From Nitzschia sp. DOCU1 (Eukaryota > Bacillariophyta > Bacillariophyceae > Bacillariales > Bacillariaceae), in NCBI GenBank assembly GCA_951394045.1, contig OX595991.1, forward strand, positions 310,001 through 374,000: a stretch of 64,000 bases of DNA, given 5' to 3'. This document shows positions 9,618-21,700 of the stretch, one piece after another; positions within the stretch are counted from its first letter, which is position 1; every line of letters begins with the position of its first letter. Under the pieces are notes generated by a model. It saw only the letters and a list, made by a program, of their open reading frames with translations. It had not been told where the DNA came from and searched no databases. A program made the translations under genes and the position numbers.

Positions 9618-10795
9618 CCTGACGACCCTTCTAGTATTCGTTGCCGATCAATGATACATAGTGTTCATCCACCAAAGCTAGCTACGGTATCTACCTCTCT
9701 AGTCTTTTCGTCGTTCCATGAGAGCGTCGATCCAATGTGTTTCTTTTGGTCCACTCAGATCATCATCGTCGCATTCTAATGCGCGGCGGCAAAAGATTGC
9801 TGCAGTCTGGTGGGTCAAAAATTGAATCGGCAGGCAGGCCGGACAGACCACGGGCATATTTATTTCATAGCCTTCGAAGAGTGACGTGAGTGGCATCTCC
9901 CGGTGGCCGAAAATGACGAAAACGAACCTATGATAACTATCGGAGACTATGATTATCCACGTTCTTACTCCACTCGAGGTGTGAATAGTATAGAAGCAGT
10001 AGACTATTTCATACGTCTTGAATCAGCGTCTGCCATCATGCCGCCTCGCTTCAGCGGATATAGGAGTGACATCATGAGGAGTATCGGATGAAACAACGTT
10101 GCAGAATCGGCAACTCCTTTTCTGGTCGAGGACGAGCAAAGAAACAGAGAATCGACGCATCCAAGTTCTCATTCGAGAAAGATGACACATAGCATCGCCT
10201 TGTGAAAAGTAACAACAAGACCCCATGGTTTCATCGATACATACAACGCATGACCGCCCGCCCTCAAGTTGCGGAGGATTGATAATGCACACTCTTTCAT
10301 TGCTCTGTTGAAACGCGAAATTCCCCTGTCTCAGCATCGTTGTCGTCAAAGTCGACAGACCTTACAAAGCGACGGCATGCAACAGATATAGTCGTCCTCC
10401 AGTTTGGGCAAACAAGGTTTGGGTCCCTGACAAGGTATTCGTCAGATACGGCGGGAGCATCTCCATTTCCCTTGAGAGAAACGAAGAGAGTTCTTTTGGA
10501 TGCTCCTTTCCTAATTGCGCCAGATATACGTACCTATCCAAGGAAAGATTGCACGAATCCCTTTCTTCGCTGCACAACACAAATATCCTTGCCCGAAGTC
10601 GTCAGGAGGGATTCTTCTTCGCCACCGAAACAGGCAAAATAGATTGTCCGCCTGCTGCTAGGGCTTTTCTGGCCACTGATCGAGAGGCGCCCATATATTC
10701 CATTAATAGAAAGAGCTCGCGCACCACCCGAATCTTCACGATGATCGTCGCGACCAATCCCGGCAATTGGCCTTTTGGCTTGTGTATTCTCGTAA
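9618..10795. other. intergenic, no convincing gene
   Basis: Several ORFs of 60-108 codons exist on both strands, but none has domain-like composition or a coherent start. This is the upstream region of the leftward gene ending at 8481 and the downstream region of the leftward dehydrogenase. Confidence 0.4.
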
Positions 10796-11569
10796 TCATC
10801 CTCTTCCCATAAATGGCATTTGAGTCGCCATGATGGTCATGAATGGTACATTGACATCAAGTCCCAGATTGGCGAGATACACCACAGTCTTTGCGACGAC
10901 CTCGACCGACATGCGCGGTTCCACCACGGTCGCTCCATTGGGTTGCAATGCCCCCATCGTCGCCAGACGTTCTGTCATGGGTGTTTCCGCATTCCCAATA
11001 TCGATTTGAGAACAACAAATCCCAACAGCGCGTCCATCCAAATTGAGGGATTTGGTCAATCCCGTAATGGCGTGTTTGGCTGTAGTATAGGGAAGGCTCA
11101 AAGGACGAGGCGTCTGTGCTGAAATGGATCCATTGTTAATGATGCGTCCACCTCCTTGAGCTTTCATGATCGTCCATGCTTGTTGACTGCATAAAAAGGT
11201 ACCCGTCACATTGGTATCCATGACTTGTTGAAATGTTGAGGGAGGAACTTGTTCCAAGGGAAGGGGTGGACTAACGATTCCGGCGTTGTTAAAAAGCACA
11301 TCTAGCCTGCCAAAGCGACGCTGGGCTTGCTCAAATAGGTCTTTGACTTGATCGGCGTTTGAAACATCTGCCACTACCAACAAATAGCGAGGCTCATCCC
11401 AGCCTTGAGCTGTTTCTTGCAGTGGTGCCAGTCGCCGACCTGCCAGCACCAACGCATAGCCTGCTTGATACAAGGCATGGGCCGACGCTCGTCCAATGCC
11501 CGAGCCTGCCCCCGTAATCAAGGCAACTTTTCTTCCACCACTGTTAGAAGTAATCGAGGAGTCCCTCAT
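10796..11569 (-). CDS. short-chain dehydrogenase/reductase (SDR)
   Basis: The 257-residue single-exon protein has the classical SDR layout. The nucleotide-binding TGAGSGIG lies at 19-26, the NNAG motif at 94-97, Ser148/Ser150 in the NGSIS strand, and the catalytic Y-x-x-x-K as YTTAK at 161-165. The residue after the first beta strand is R-R (LAGRRL), which favours NADP(H) over NAD(H). Length is normal for a classical SDR. It lacks an obvious targeting peptide, so a cytosolic enzyme is likely. The substrate cannot be read from sequence. The ATG at 11567-11569 gives a full-length N-terminus. Confidence 0.92.
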   Translation of the reverse strand: MRDSSITSNSGGRKVALITGAGSGIGRASAHALYQAGYALVLAGRRLAPLQETAQGWDEPRYLLVVADVSNADQVKDLFEQAQRRFGRLDVLFNNAGIVSPPLPLEQVPPSTFQQVMDTNVTGTFLCSQQAWTIMKAQGGGRIINNGSISAQTPRPLSLPYTTAKHAITGLTKSLNLDGRAVGICCSQIDIGNAETPMTERLATMGALQPNGATVVEPRMSVEVVAKTVVYLANLGLDVNVPFMTIMATQMPFMGRG

Positions 11570-12550
11570 TCACCTCCATAATCAGACCTCAAAATGCTGC
11601 CAAGGAATTGTCATCGTCTTATCTCGCCATGGCGTCGACGGCATTTCGTTCGCGTTGTTGTGTCGACCATCCATCGTATCTTTTGGAAGGGTCATCGGCA
11701 TATGACCGCAACCATCTTTGGCGAAACCTCATTGGCCGGCGGATGTTGACGTCACACTCTCGGAACGAAGCGAAGTATCTTTTTTCCTTACCATTTTTTG
11801 TGACTCTAAAATTACAATGATGACACCGACAGGGATCTCCACGGGGATGACACTCCTCTGGATGTCTTCTTTCCAGAATGTAGCATGTTACAAACAGTTC
11901 GATGATAATGCTGCGGCTATTGCGGGAGCGCATTGGATTTCTTCCTCGTTCTACGACAGGTGCCGGCAGACCGCGTCGAGACGCGAGAGTTCCGAGGGAG
12001 TGCTCTGCTGATTCAGCTTTCCCGGCTATTGCGGCTACTAGCGACGGAAAATCCTGTTCTACCGGTAGAGCTAATGCAAACAATTATCTGGTTGCTTGGG
12101 GGAGTGCGAGAGGACAGCGACTACCTTATTCCCGACTATCGGGTGAGACGTTGCCCTGCACGTGCTTTGCCCCCGTTTGTGGCATGTCCATCGGGTGCTA
12201 ACCGCCCCATTTCTACAATGGGCGTGTTCGATTCTGGGCCCGACGGTATGGCTGGTTGGAGCTAGATTTCGTTATTCCGAATATGCACGTTGAGGATCCA
12301 GTCGATCTCCTTGGAGAGAAGTAAAGGCAGCAGAGTCGAATGACGGCACTTCGCTGGTGGATTGCGCATTTATTTTACATTTCATTACATGTATCATGAA
12401 TTCTATGACATGAACAAGATTTTTATGCACAAGTGCAGTCGGCACACTGCACGGCTGCTGCTGGGTCGAGAGGCGTACAGCTGCCAAGGCAATCCGCGGT
12501 GCAAGCCTGGTTTTTAATTGTCACCAAAGTTGCCGATCAACGACCCACAT
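11570..12550. other. intergenic with an unassigned ORF
   Basis: The plus-strand frame 11933-12265 contains a Leu-rich helical stretch (ALLIQLSRLLRLLATEN) and could be an exon or fragment. I could not connect it to a start by convincing splice sites. No other coding signal is visible. Confidence 0.3.
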
Positions 12551-12652
12551 CGGTGCATGATTTGTCCCCAATCATGATGGAAGTTGCCACGTTATAACCA
12601 ACATTATCGATAATCAGTGCACGAAACGTCCCCAATCATGATGGAAGTTGCC
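12551..12652. repeat. imperfect direct repeat, two 38-bp copies
   Basis: Copies at 12551-12588 and 12615-12652 share a perfect 25-bp core (12564-12588 and 12628-12652), spaced 64 bp apart. The second copy runs straight into a G homopolymer. The origin is unknown; it may be a small tandem duplication. Confidence 0.85.
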
Positions 12653-12654
12653 TC

Positions 12655-12673
12655 GGGGGGGGGGGGGGGGGGG
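12655..12673. repeat. run of 19 G
   Basis: An uninterrupted G homopolymer stands alone in otherwise mixed sequence, immediately after the direct repeat. Its exact length is uncertain, because homopolymers are error-prone in sequencing. Confidence 0.8.
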
Positions 12674-13027
12674 ACCAACCAAATAGCACGCTTGGTTGGT
12701 TACCCATGCAGGAATAGGTGCCAATTATTATGGACTCGGCCATGCTTGGCAGTCTCTGCTCATTCAATGGCCTGCAGCCAATGATTCTGCGCAAGCTGCA
12801 GAGAACTACCGTCCTGCGCACCCCACAGGCACACTTGTGTTCCAGCGCAAAAGGTCCAAGTTCGTTGTGACTCCTTGGCAAGTGATGATGCACCATTTTG
12901 TATAGATACCGTTGCATGAGATTGGTATGGAGAAGCCACCCTCTTCAAAAGATTGTGTAAGGTTCAGATTCTGCATCCATGATACAAACGGAAGAGTTTG
13001 CTGGATGCAAGGCACCAGCAGGTGCAC

Positions 13028-13118
13028 CCACCATTCACATCACAGCAAGTAATTTCAGTGATAGGAATGTTTGAGACATTTCTGTCATTGAAATCACTAG
13101 CTGTGATGTGAATGGTGG
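13028..13118. repeat. long foldback: 43-bp arms, 5-base loop
   Basis: Left arm 13028-13070 and right arm 13076-13118 are inverted copies with about 5 mismatches, separated by TTGAG. As RNA this would be one long, nearly continuous hairpin of the size of a small-RNA precursor; as DNA it could be a tiny foldback (MITE-like) element. No ORF covers it. No target-site duplication is evident at its ends. Confidence 0.85.
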
Positions 13119-13803
13119 AATTTCAATGATACGGGGGAGTTGATTCTTTGGATGCATAGCTACTACTACCAGCGGCATAGTATCTCGATGGCTGCTATTC
13201 ACCACAATCAACGCCCGCTCGAATGCCGCGATTGCAATTCATGAATCAACGAGATGCCAAGCTCGCCAATTCCCTGTCGGCTCCTACACATTGCAATGGA
13301 GATGCAAACGTAAGACGATGAGGACTACAATTGATTCAACAAGCAGGAAGGTTTTGGATGTTCATTTCTTGGAACCGTCGTATCGACCGGTCGCAATTCA
13401 TCATGTAGTACTACGAATACTAAGAAGTCGAATATAATAGTGGCTTTCAATCAATAACAACTTTGGCGCCTTTTCCAAGCATCCGTCGGGCTAGTGCACT
13501 GTCGCCATGGATAGCTACAAGCAGTAACGAATTCTATCTTCGATATCGCTATTCATGATGGCCGACGCACGGTCGTTCATTTCGAAGGCTTGGCGGTAGG
13601 TCGGCGAATCTTTGCGCTCACAACGGACTTTGGATTCTCCGCATGACTGACTACCGTAGGGCTTGCGTACCTGTGATGTCACATCGGAGAGTTCTCCCGA
13701 AAAATACACTATCATACTAGCACCATCATGTGGCGGTGATAGCCATTTTGTGGCTCACAATCACAAAGAACGATACGAAATCTCTCTAGTAGAGTCATCT
13801 ACC
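13119..13803. other. intergenic, upstream of the receptor-like gene
   Basis: No coding signal is visible. This stretch presumably contains the promoter of the rightward gene starting at 13804, but no specific element could be identified. Confidence 0.4.
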
Positions 13804-16800
13804 ATGGCAGTACCATCAATATGGCATCTACTCCTCTTGACACTCGCGTTTTGCTCCACAGTTGCTGTAGCCCAAGATAATGTAAGCAGTTCGAAGTGAC
13901 GATTGGATGGAATGAATGATATTCCGTTTCAGCCATCTCATCTCACCGTATCGCCGCCTATAGCTCGATCAACCTCCCCCGACGAAATGGTACATTGGAA
14001 CTCCCGAATTTACTGCCGACAGACTGGATTTGTTTTTGAAATATCCCATTAGCGATGTGATTCCCTACGATAATTTGTCTTGGAAACTGCTGGACGGGAC
14101 CGAATGCTCTAGTGGAGGTGCGAATGATATCACCACCAACGATTATCTGGGAGCCGAATTGACCATTGAAGATGACACTATCCCCGACGGAGACGGCACG
14201 GCTTGGAGATTTATCACCTTGGCATTCACCTTTGATCCCACTACTATTCGAAGCTCTCCCATTTTTTCCGACCAGGGTTTGGATCAATATTTAGAATTTT
14301 GCGTCCGCCTGAGTGCCAATTCCTCTCCAGCCGTCGTTCCAGGGGCTTTGGAGTTGTACTTTAAAGAAACGTCGGTATCGGTGCTTATTCAACAAGATGG
14401 ACAAGTCGATGCTGACCAAGTCGTGGTGACTCCGGCGGCGCCTGGTTCGGCAGGTGCTACGCAAGCCTACAAACTACGTGGCTTTTTGTGCAATGAAACC
14501 AATCATGAAATTGTTGATCCGCCTCCTATTTATCAAGGCATGTTGACCAAAGTCTGTGTTACACCCACCGCTGATGCCTTGGCAGATGGTATTTACATGC
14601 ATGCCATTGATACATTTACTTGGATCCGAGAAACTATTTTTCAGCCAGCAATTCTTCCCCATCAAGAAGTCCAAGTATTGACCAAAATCAATTGTGTTCC
14701 TGGCATGCGTGTGTGTTCGTTTGTCACGTTGCTCAAGGCCGACTTTTTCTATCGGCTCGGACGAGTATATGGAGCAGGGGTGGGGTGGTTACAAGTAAGT
14801 ATTATAATCTCTCGAGTGGAGTTGTCGAGTGGCATTCGATTCTCACTTGCTTTCTTTCTGACTGTCCCGACTTGGTGAATAGTTTGGTCAAGGTGACTAC
14901 AATGGCGACGAACGTCGACTCATCAAGGCCAGTGTGGAATTCGACTTGCCTTCTACTAGCAGCAATAGTGCCGACCCACAACAAGCGCATCGAAGAGTTC
15001 AAAGTACTATCAATGGGACAAGGCCCGATGGCGCGGACTATTCAACATATGCTGGAGCCGGACCGTTCGCTGTCGATTTGCCCGTCACGAGATTATATCG
15101 AGCCTATGGATGGTTGTGCGACACGGACAATCTAGAATTGGATCCCATGCAAAATCCTGTAGTCAAGGGAGATAAGGCTCGAGTATGTGTCACACCCGAT
15201 GATATTGCCATTAACCAAGACAATGTGAGAGTTCGCAACATTGACTCGTTCACGTGGAACCGAGAACAAATCAATGTTACTCAAGTGGCGATTACATCCA
15301 ATGCAAACGCGGAACCCAAAACGGAAATCTTTTGCACTCCAGGGTCTCTAGTTTGCGCGTTTGAAACCGAGCTCGATGATGCTTTCTTCAGCACTCCTGG
15401 TGCGGTTACTGGAAATGGAGTGGTATGGTTACAGTTTGGAGAGGACTCGAGACGAAGCTTGGCGGTCGATTTGCAACTGGTCGGGAAAAGTCCATCACAG
15501 AATCGTCACCGCAACCTTCAGTATAGTCTGGAAGACTTTGATTTTGGAGCATCCTACTTGCCCATTGCCGCTCCTGGCTTTGCCGGTGCGTCTCCGTTTG
15601 ACGTGGTAATCTATATCTTGCCTCCTGTCTCGGAGAGGGAGCTGTATAGCTGCCGAGCGTACGAATGCGACTACAGCAACAAGGAGTTTGTGTCGAATGA
15701 GGCCAAAAAGGAAGGAGATAGCATTCGAATGTGTGTCAGGCCATCCAAAGCGGCAGAAGACGTTGGAGTCCAAATGTGGAAAATTGAATGGTGGACATGG
15801 AAACAGGTCGACCGCATTCAAGAAGCTATTGTAAAGCAAGGCCAAGAAGCACCTGATGGACGAACAGTGCAATTCTGCTATCGGGGTATGGATGTTTGCT
15901 TCTTTCAAACCAGACTCATTCCCCTATTCTTCTCGGCGCCCCAGCCCAACTTTTTAAATGGAGACGGCGTCTGCTGGATTACGTTTGGGGAAGGATTTGC
16001 CTTTCCGGCGCCAATTACTATTGAGGAGAATCCCGAGAAGGGTGGCGCCGAAATCGATCCCACGGCGGATCCTTTGTACGCGGGCCAGAGCGATATTGCC
16101 ATTATGTTTCCTACCGATGGAAACTGGACCGTGCCGAAAGTGGTGTGCCCGCCCGAAGATCACACCTTAAAGGGATGGTGGGAAGACGAAGACGACACCA
16201 TGAAGGCCATCTACATAACTGCCATGACCCTTGCAGGCAGTGGCCTGTGCTGCCTCTGGGGGCTTTGCTTCTTTTGCAACCGTCGAGACAGAAAAGACAA
16301 AGAAGTAATTATTGACGAAAAGACGGGAAATGTGATCATCAATGTGGATGTGCAGGACACCATGAACACGCAGAAAATCATCGAAAAGAAAGAGGAATAT
16401 CATCTCGAGGAGACATTGAAGGAGACAAATACAGACGAGCGTAGCCATGGCTCGATTCGAAGCTCAACATCCAAGTCTAGAAGGAAACGCTTCAAGGGCA
16501 AAGTGAAGGACTTCGACGTCGCGTTTGGCGACGAAAAGCACCCTGGAACCATTGCTCTGAGGAAGAAGGTGCGAATTTACATCAAGAAGAACCCAGAAGA
16601 AACATACGGTCCCGAGGCATTCCGCAGCATCCGGAAGAAATTTGAGGATGGTTTCTTTCTTGTGCGAGACAGGGAAACGGGGGACTGGCGTGAAGCAAAG
16701 AAGAGCGAAACTGCTGCACATTTGGGAGAAATATGGGCCGAAGAAAAGAAAAAGGTTAAAGAAAAGGAAGGCGAGTACACTAGGGATGACCTCAAAGAAC

Positions 16801-16937
16801 TAGAACGAAAGGAAAGCCGGCGTGGCAAAAGCAAGAAGGTCGACAAGGAGGAATCTTCTACTGAAAAGGATGTCGAACTCAAAGCAGAACGCAAGCGAGA
16901 CCGAAAGAACAAGTCTAGTAGTTCAGATCGCACATAG
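13804..16937 (+). CDS. receptor-like type I membrane protein, three Cys-containing repeats and a DUF6824-like tail
   Basis: Exons are 13804-13881, 13964-14794 and 14883-16937, with introns of 82 and 88 bp and all phases consistent, giving 987 residues. Residues 1-23 are a signal peptide (LLLLTLAFCSTVAVA then QDN). The ectodomain has three related repeats. Each has an early Cys pair region (GFLCNET, GWLCDTD, YECDYSN), then [KR][VM]CV[TR]P, an aromatic F/W-TW motif, C-x-x-[GR]-x-x-V-C-x-F, and a late G-V-x-W-[LI]. One membrane span lies at about 744-768 (IYITAMTLAGSGLCCLWG). The cytoplasmic tail is highly charged. It contains, at about 845-925, a block with DVAFGDEKHPG, a Lys/Arg-rich helix, GFFLVRD and W-R-E-A. 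These match the H-P-G, G-R-F-L and W pattern of the stramenopile DUF6824 domain. Function is unknown; a cell-surface sensor or adhesion role is inference from architecture. Confidence 0.85.
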
Positions 16938-18241
16938 TATAGGGCATCAGAAACTGCGAATCCATGCGATCCCAACGCCAGTGTCGATGCATCCTTCTAA
17001 TAATCTAATACTACTGTTTGGTTTTGATATCTGAACGGAGCTTGTTATAAATTTCTGCCGATTGCAACTGACAGTGGGACCTGACGGCGGCCGCGAAAAC
17101 GAGAAGAAGGACGGATTCGTTTGGGCTGCTGTCAACTGGACCTACTACTAGCTTACAATATCTTGTAGCAGTAGTAGCAGCCCAGAGCGCCTTATTGGCG
17201 ACTATTTTAATTGCTAATGGTACTACCAACATACCGTACCATCTTTCATACGCAATAGAGAGTATTCGCGTCCGTCATGATAGATACAGCAACACCTTGT
17301 GATATCTTTTTCCCCCGCCGCACTCAAAGATGACGCAAGCTGTTGCAGCTGAGGCAATAGCTTATTAGCCATCTGCGCCCCATAGTCCAGTGCCATCTGG
17401 GAACCAGAGAACGCTGGATAGCGCGAACCCCTCCAATCAAACAAACGAGAACCAATGCTGAGGTCTCCACTTTCCTCCTTTGATCAAATAACTCGCTTCA
17501 GCGCAATGGCTGTGGCAGTGACACTCACACATCCGCCGACAAATAACTTGGCTCCTTTGGTCTGCATCTGCTCCCGTGGTAACACAATTGTACAGTTGTT
17601 GATGGACAGGCTTTTTTCTCCTTGTTCCGTACTTACCTAGTATGGTAGGACAGTTGACCAGCTAGATAGTTCCCACATGTGTGGGCCACGTCTGGTGTCA
17701 TTGGAAAAGCTTGGATTCCGACGTACGTACGATACTATCGTTGGTTTGAGTCGAAGATCGAGTACAACACAGGATGCTGGAGAAGCGTATGACGATCGCT
17801 TCAGGTTCCCACGATTCCGGAAAAGAGGCCGGCGCACGAAAACCTCTATGTATTTATGCCTGTGCCTAGCTTCTCCGGCGCTGAGCGCCAAAATCGTTGT
17901 ATTCAATCTCGTAGAAATGTGCAGCGGAGACTTCGAAAAACACTATCGGTTAATACGGACTATTGTCTGGCATGCGATCGTAATCTGATAGAGCAATGGT
18001 GGGAATCGGATGCAAAATACGATATTTTAACGCTTTTCAAAATGAATGTTTACGTACACATGCAAGACAGATTTGGAGAACAAAAAGCAGAACTTCTCAG
18101 GGCCGAAGCCCACCATTCGCGGGATTATTTCGATCTATTCCATAACTGTTTCGCCACTTTTTCGCCCACTCGACGTCGGAAGCACTCACTTTTTTCGACC
18201 AATTCACCTAGCGAAGTCGCCGCCCTCATTTTCTTTTTACC
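16938..18241. other. intergenic, no convincing gene
   Basis: Short ORFs on both strands (up to 130 codons, 17856-18248) lack recognisable features. The rightward ORF ending at 18248 overlaps the next gene's start in another frame and is probably chance. Confidence 0.35.
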
Positions 18242-18757
18242 ATGGTAGCCCAAGCAGGACGAGTTCCTTCCACCCCGATGGCAATCCGAACACGAGTTTC
18301 TGTTGAAGAGATTGACTATGAGCGCCGCCTTCGCAGGGAACGTTTGCACGAAGCCAAATTTACTCCCAGTCCGAGTAACAGAGGGAAAAGGGCGAATCCC
18401 GCGCATCCTTTGGTTGATGAAGACTCACGAAGCAGCAAGCGACGATGCGCTCTTTTCCCATTCACGGAAGACAATAATAACAAGGAAAACTCTGGCGTAC
18501 GCTCTTGGGACTCTCGCGTTTACCCCGCCCCCTCCTGCAGCAACAACGCCCTGCACTTTCGGAATCAGACTGAAGAACCTGTTATCCACATGGGTGGTGG
18601 TATCCGATCCCGATGGCAAGAGGCCGTTTCCTATCGGAACCTAAAGCCTCGCAATCTTTGTCTAGATCTCGAAGCAACAACGTCGAGACACGAAAAGCTT
18701 GAGACCCCCGTGAGGAAGATTTCGATCACTGATCCGCTGCCCTATATGCCGCTTTAA
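18242..18757 (+). CDS. small unknown protein with KEN box and RxxL motif
   Basis: A 171-residue single-exon ORF with a good start (ACCATGG). I do not recognise the family. It is basic and looks disordered. A KEN motif at 81-83 follows an Asn run, and an RxxL sits at 32-35 (R-E-R-L). Two TP sites (11-12, 41-42) and a basic cluster KRR near 66-68 are also present. KEN and RxxL together are the signals read by the anaphase-promoting complex, and TP sites with basic patches are typical of cyclin-dependent kinase substrates. A cell-cycle-regulated protein is a reasonable guess only; short motifs occur by chance. Confidence 0.5.
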   Translation: MVAQAGRVPSTPMAIRTRVSVEEIDYERRLRRERLHEAKFTPSPSNRGKRANPAHPLVDEDSRSSKRRCALFPFTEDNNNKENSGVRSWDSRVYPAPSCSNNALHFRNQTEEPVIHMGGGIRSRWQEAVSYRNLKPRNLCLDLEATTSRHEKLETPVRKISITDPLPYMPL

Positions 18758-21700
18758 AGCTTTTCTTGTACCCCGATTTTGCTTCCAAAGAATGATGAGT
18801 TATTCGTCATATACTTCCTTCCTTTCCAAGAAACTACCACGACACTTGTGGTATGCCGTCTTCACGACACAATTGTGTATCGGGCAATTATTCACCCATA
18901 TACTAGCATAATATAAAAGCATAGATGCCGCATTTTAAAATCTTTAACAACGTAGTGTCTGCTAACATGTTCTCGAGTACTAGCAAATGTAGCACCATGA
19001 CCACCACCACTCTAGAGTTGCCCGAAGACGACCACGCTGCCAAACATTTACCTGCTCGCTATCGACGTTTTGGTAATGCTCGATTTGTTGCTAACACAAC
19101 CTCAATTTGGCTTTGAAAATCTAACGGAGAAGCTCTCCATTCGATTTCTGGCCGTTTTCGTGTCGTAGCAGTAATGAAAGAACGATGACGAATCTACCGT
19201 CAACGAAGATTACCACCACCCCCTTGTACCACCCACGAGAGGAAACTTTTGAATTGTGTCCTGAAGTCCTCGAAGCAGACCTCTTCTATCCGCGAGAGAC
19301 GTATCGTCGATTGACATGGATCGTAGCAAGAGAAACGCCATGGCTTTGTCTCTCAGTCCTCAAGAAGCCATGTTTGTTCTTGGCGAAGTATCGTAGAGAG
19401 TGTGCTGCAAGTCAACTTGGCGTTATTTCTACGTTGAATGACGTAACTGGGTCGGCTTTCGCGCCATTTTTAGGGGGAATATCGATACGCGCGCGAAAAG
19501 CAAGAAACTCTCCGCTTCGGCACAAGAAGTAACAACGCTTCTACTGATGTGACTTGCCTCCGAATTAGTAGATTGCTCCTACCGACAACTTGAGGCTCTA
19601 CTGCGAATTTGCGTGTTGATTCTGCTCCAATCTGGAAGCAGACTGTTTTCTAGAGTATAATCTTGTTCACGAATCGGTGAGATGGTGTTGTTGAGGGGTA
19701 TGAGCGAAGTTGTGCTACCAAACTGGCATCCTTTCTTCATACATCTAAACTCGAGCGGTGTTTATCTTCTTATGCTGCTTATAAAGCCTCTCTTCTGCAT
19801 TTAGGGTACTACCAGAGTACCCACTATCCAGCAGCAGGAGTATCAGAAACAACAACGAAGCATGCATGTGTGGAAAGATCTTTTGTTGGCTGGTCCATTC
19901 AAAATCTTGAAGGTACAACAGCTCACTTTTGCCACGCCAAGATTCAGCTGTCAAGGATGTAGTCGCATAAGTATTGTGTGCAGAAGTACATTGAATCGAT
20001 GAATCGTCGCCAGTCGGAATGACTTCCTGGGTCGTCAACCCAAGGTGGCGCCAAGAAAGCAACGTTGGAAGGCCAAGCAGGAGTGCCGCGGACTGTATTT
20101 GGGGACCATGAACAAAATCACGACTTCGTCTTCTTCGTTGTGTTCGCCATTGCTCGAAGCGTGGACAATCCCAAGACGATCCGTTGAAATTTTGATAACG
20201 GTCGCTGGGCCAGGACATTGAGCGCCAGATTTCGTAGTAAAACGGCAAGGAGTAGATTGTCAATTGAAACGAGACTCGCCATAGACAGGTCACCAGAAGC
20301 GAACCACTCTTTAGTCCATGGTGCCACTTTCCATGATTGAACCGTCAGAGCCGATCCCCGGTGGCCAATGCTCCATCAGATTGTACATGATTGGGGGGAT
20401 ATTCTGAACGAATCAAACAATGGCATCGTCCCCGATTGCAAAAGAAGAGCCTCGTAGGAAAAGATGTGCGCCCTCTTTCATGGAGACTCCGACAATACGC
20501 CGCTGAATTTTTGGTTGTGCTTATTGTGTGCCTGAGATCAGAGGCTCATGGTGGTGGCCGAAAATTCCAAGCACCCGGTCCCGTTGTTGCTCGGCAGCAA
20601 GTTGTGCAACTCACTCGTGCCTTCCGCGCGTTCCCGCCAAAAATAGAGGCGCAAGCCGGATTGGTTGGATGGAGCCTTTCATGTGCTTAGTTCAGATTAT
20701 TGCCTTTGACCAGCCCGGCGCGCACATCCACGATCATGGGTTCCCGAACGGATGAAGCTTGGCTGTTCGGTTCGTTTGGGAGGAAGTGTGTTTTCTGTCT
20801 TCATGATGGACAACACATCATCTCAACACAAACTCATGATCTGCTCTCTGGACTTTTACTACTGATTGACATCAAACAATCTCGCGGCAACTCGCCACTT
20901 CTATAATCCTGTACCTGGTACGCTACGATGAAACTCTTTTCTCGGACGTCGCCAGCGGAAGATGACACTCTGATCATTTCCAACAGAACGCCTAGCCCTA
21001 CTGCCAAAGAAATTCTACTAAATCGGACCGCGACCCTGACAAAGTCCGTGACCTGCTCCATCCGAACTGCTGTTCTCAAGATGCGACGGGAAAACATGGA
21101 GGATGTTAGGGACGATTCTCTTGGTAAACAAGATACCGATGTTTGGTGCGCCGAAGGATCTGTGGAATGCGTGCTTGGAGCGTTTTAAGCGGGAACGAAG
21201 ATGGCGGCGAGAAGATATAAGATCGTCCCTATCCAATCGACAGCCCCCACGGAGATCCCTGAAAAGGCCGAAGTATTGTCCACTAGCTTGGCAACAATAC
21301 GGCTCCATTATGGGCGGCTCAAAGACCTCCTTTTTGGTTCGAGGCCGGTGCCTCGACGCCGTCGACGCCCACGACACCGACTTGAAGGTCGGATTATTGA
21401 TGATTGTTGTTAGTCGTCTCTGGCTTGCTATTGCTAGCGGCTGCAAAAGATTTATAGCCACATCTGTCTTGAGTAGGCTAAAAAAGTTTGTAGCCAAGAT
21501 AACGTTTTTGACCTTGGTGTTGTTCTTCTGTGTCGTTGTGTAGACCCAGCCTAACTTCTTCGGTTTCCTCTGGACGCCACCGACATCAACTAGTTCGTCA
21601 TCTTCTTGTGACCACCAGCAAGTAGTATTTTGGATCACAGGAATGTCCAGGCGCGCTCTCGATTTCGTATTCTTTCCCCACTCCGTGCTTTCAGTAGAAA

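Noticed and set aside
12220..12250. tRNA-like B-box (gttcgattc)
   Set aside because: The flanking bases do not form a T-arm stem and no A-box or acceptor stem is nearby.
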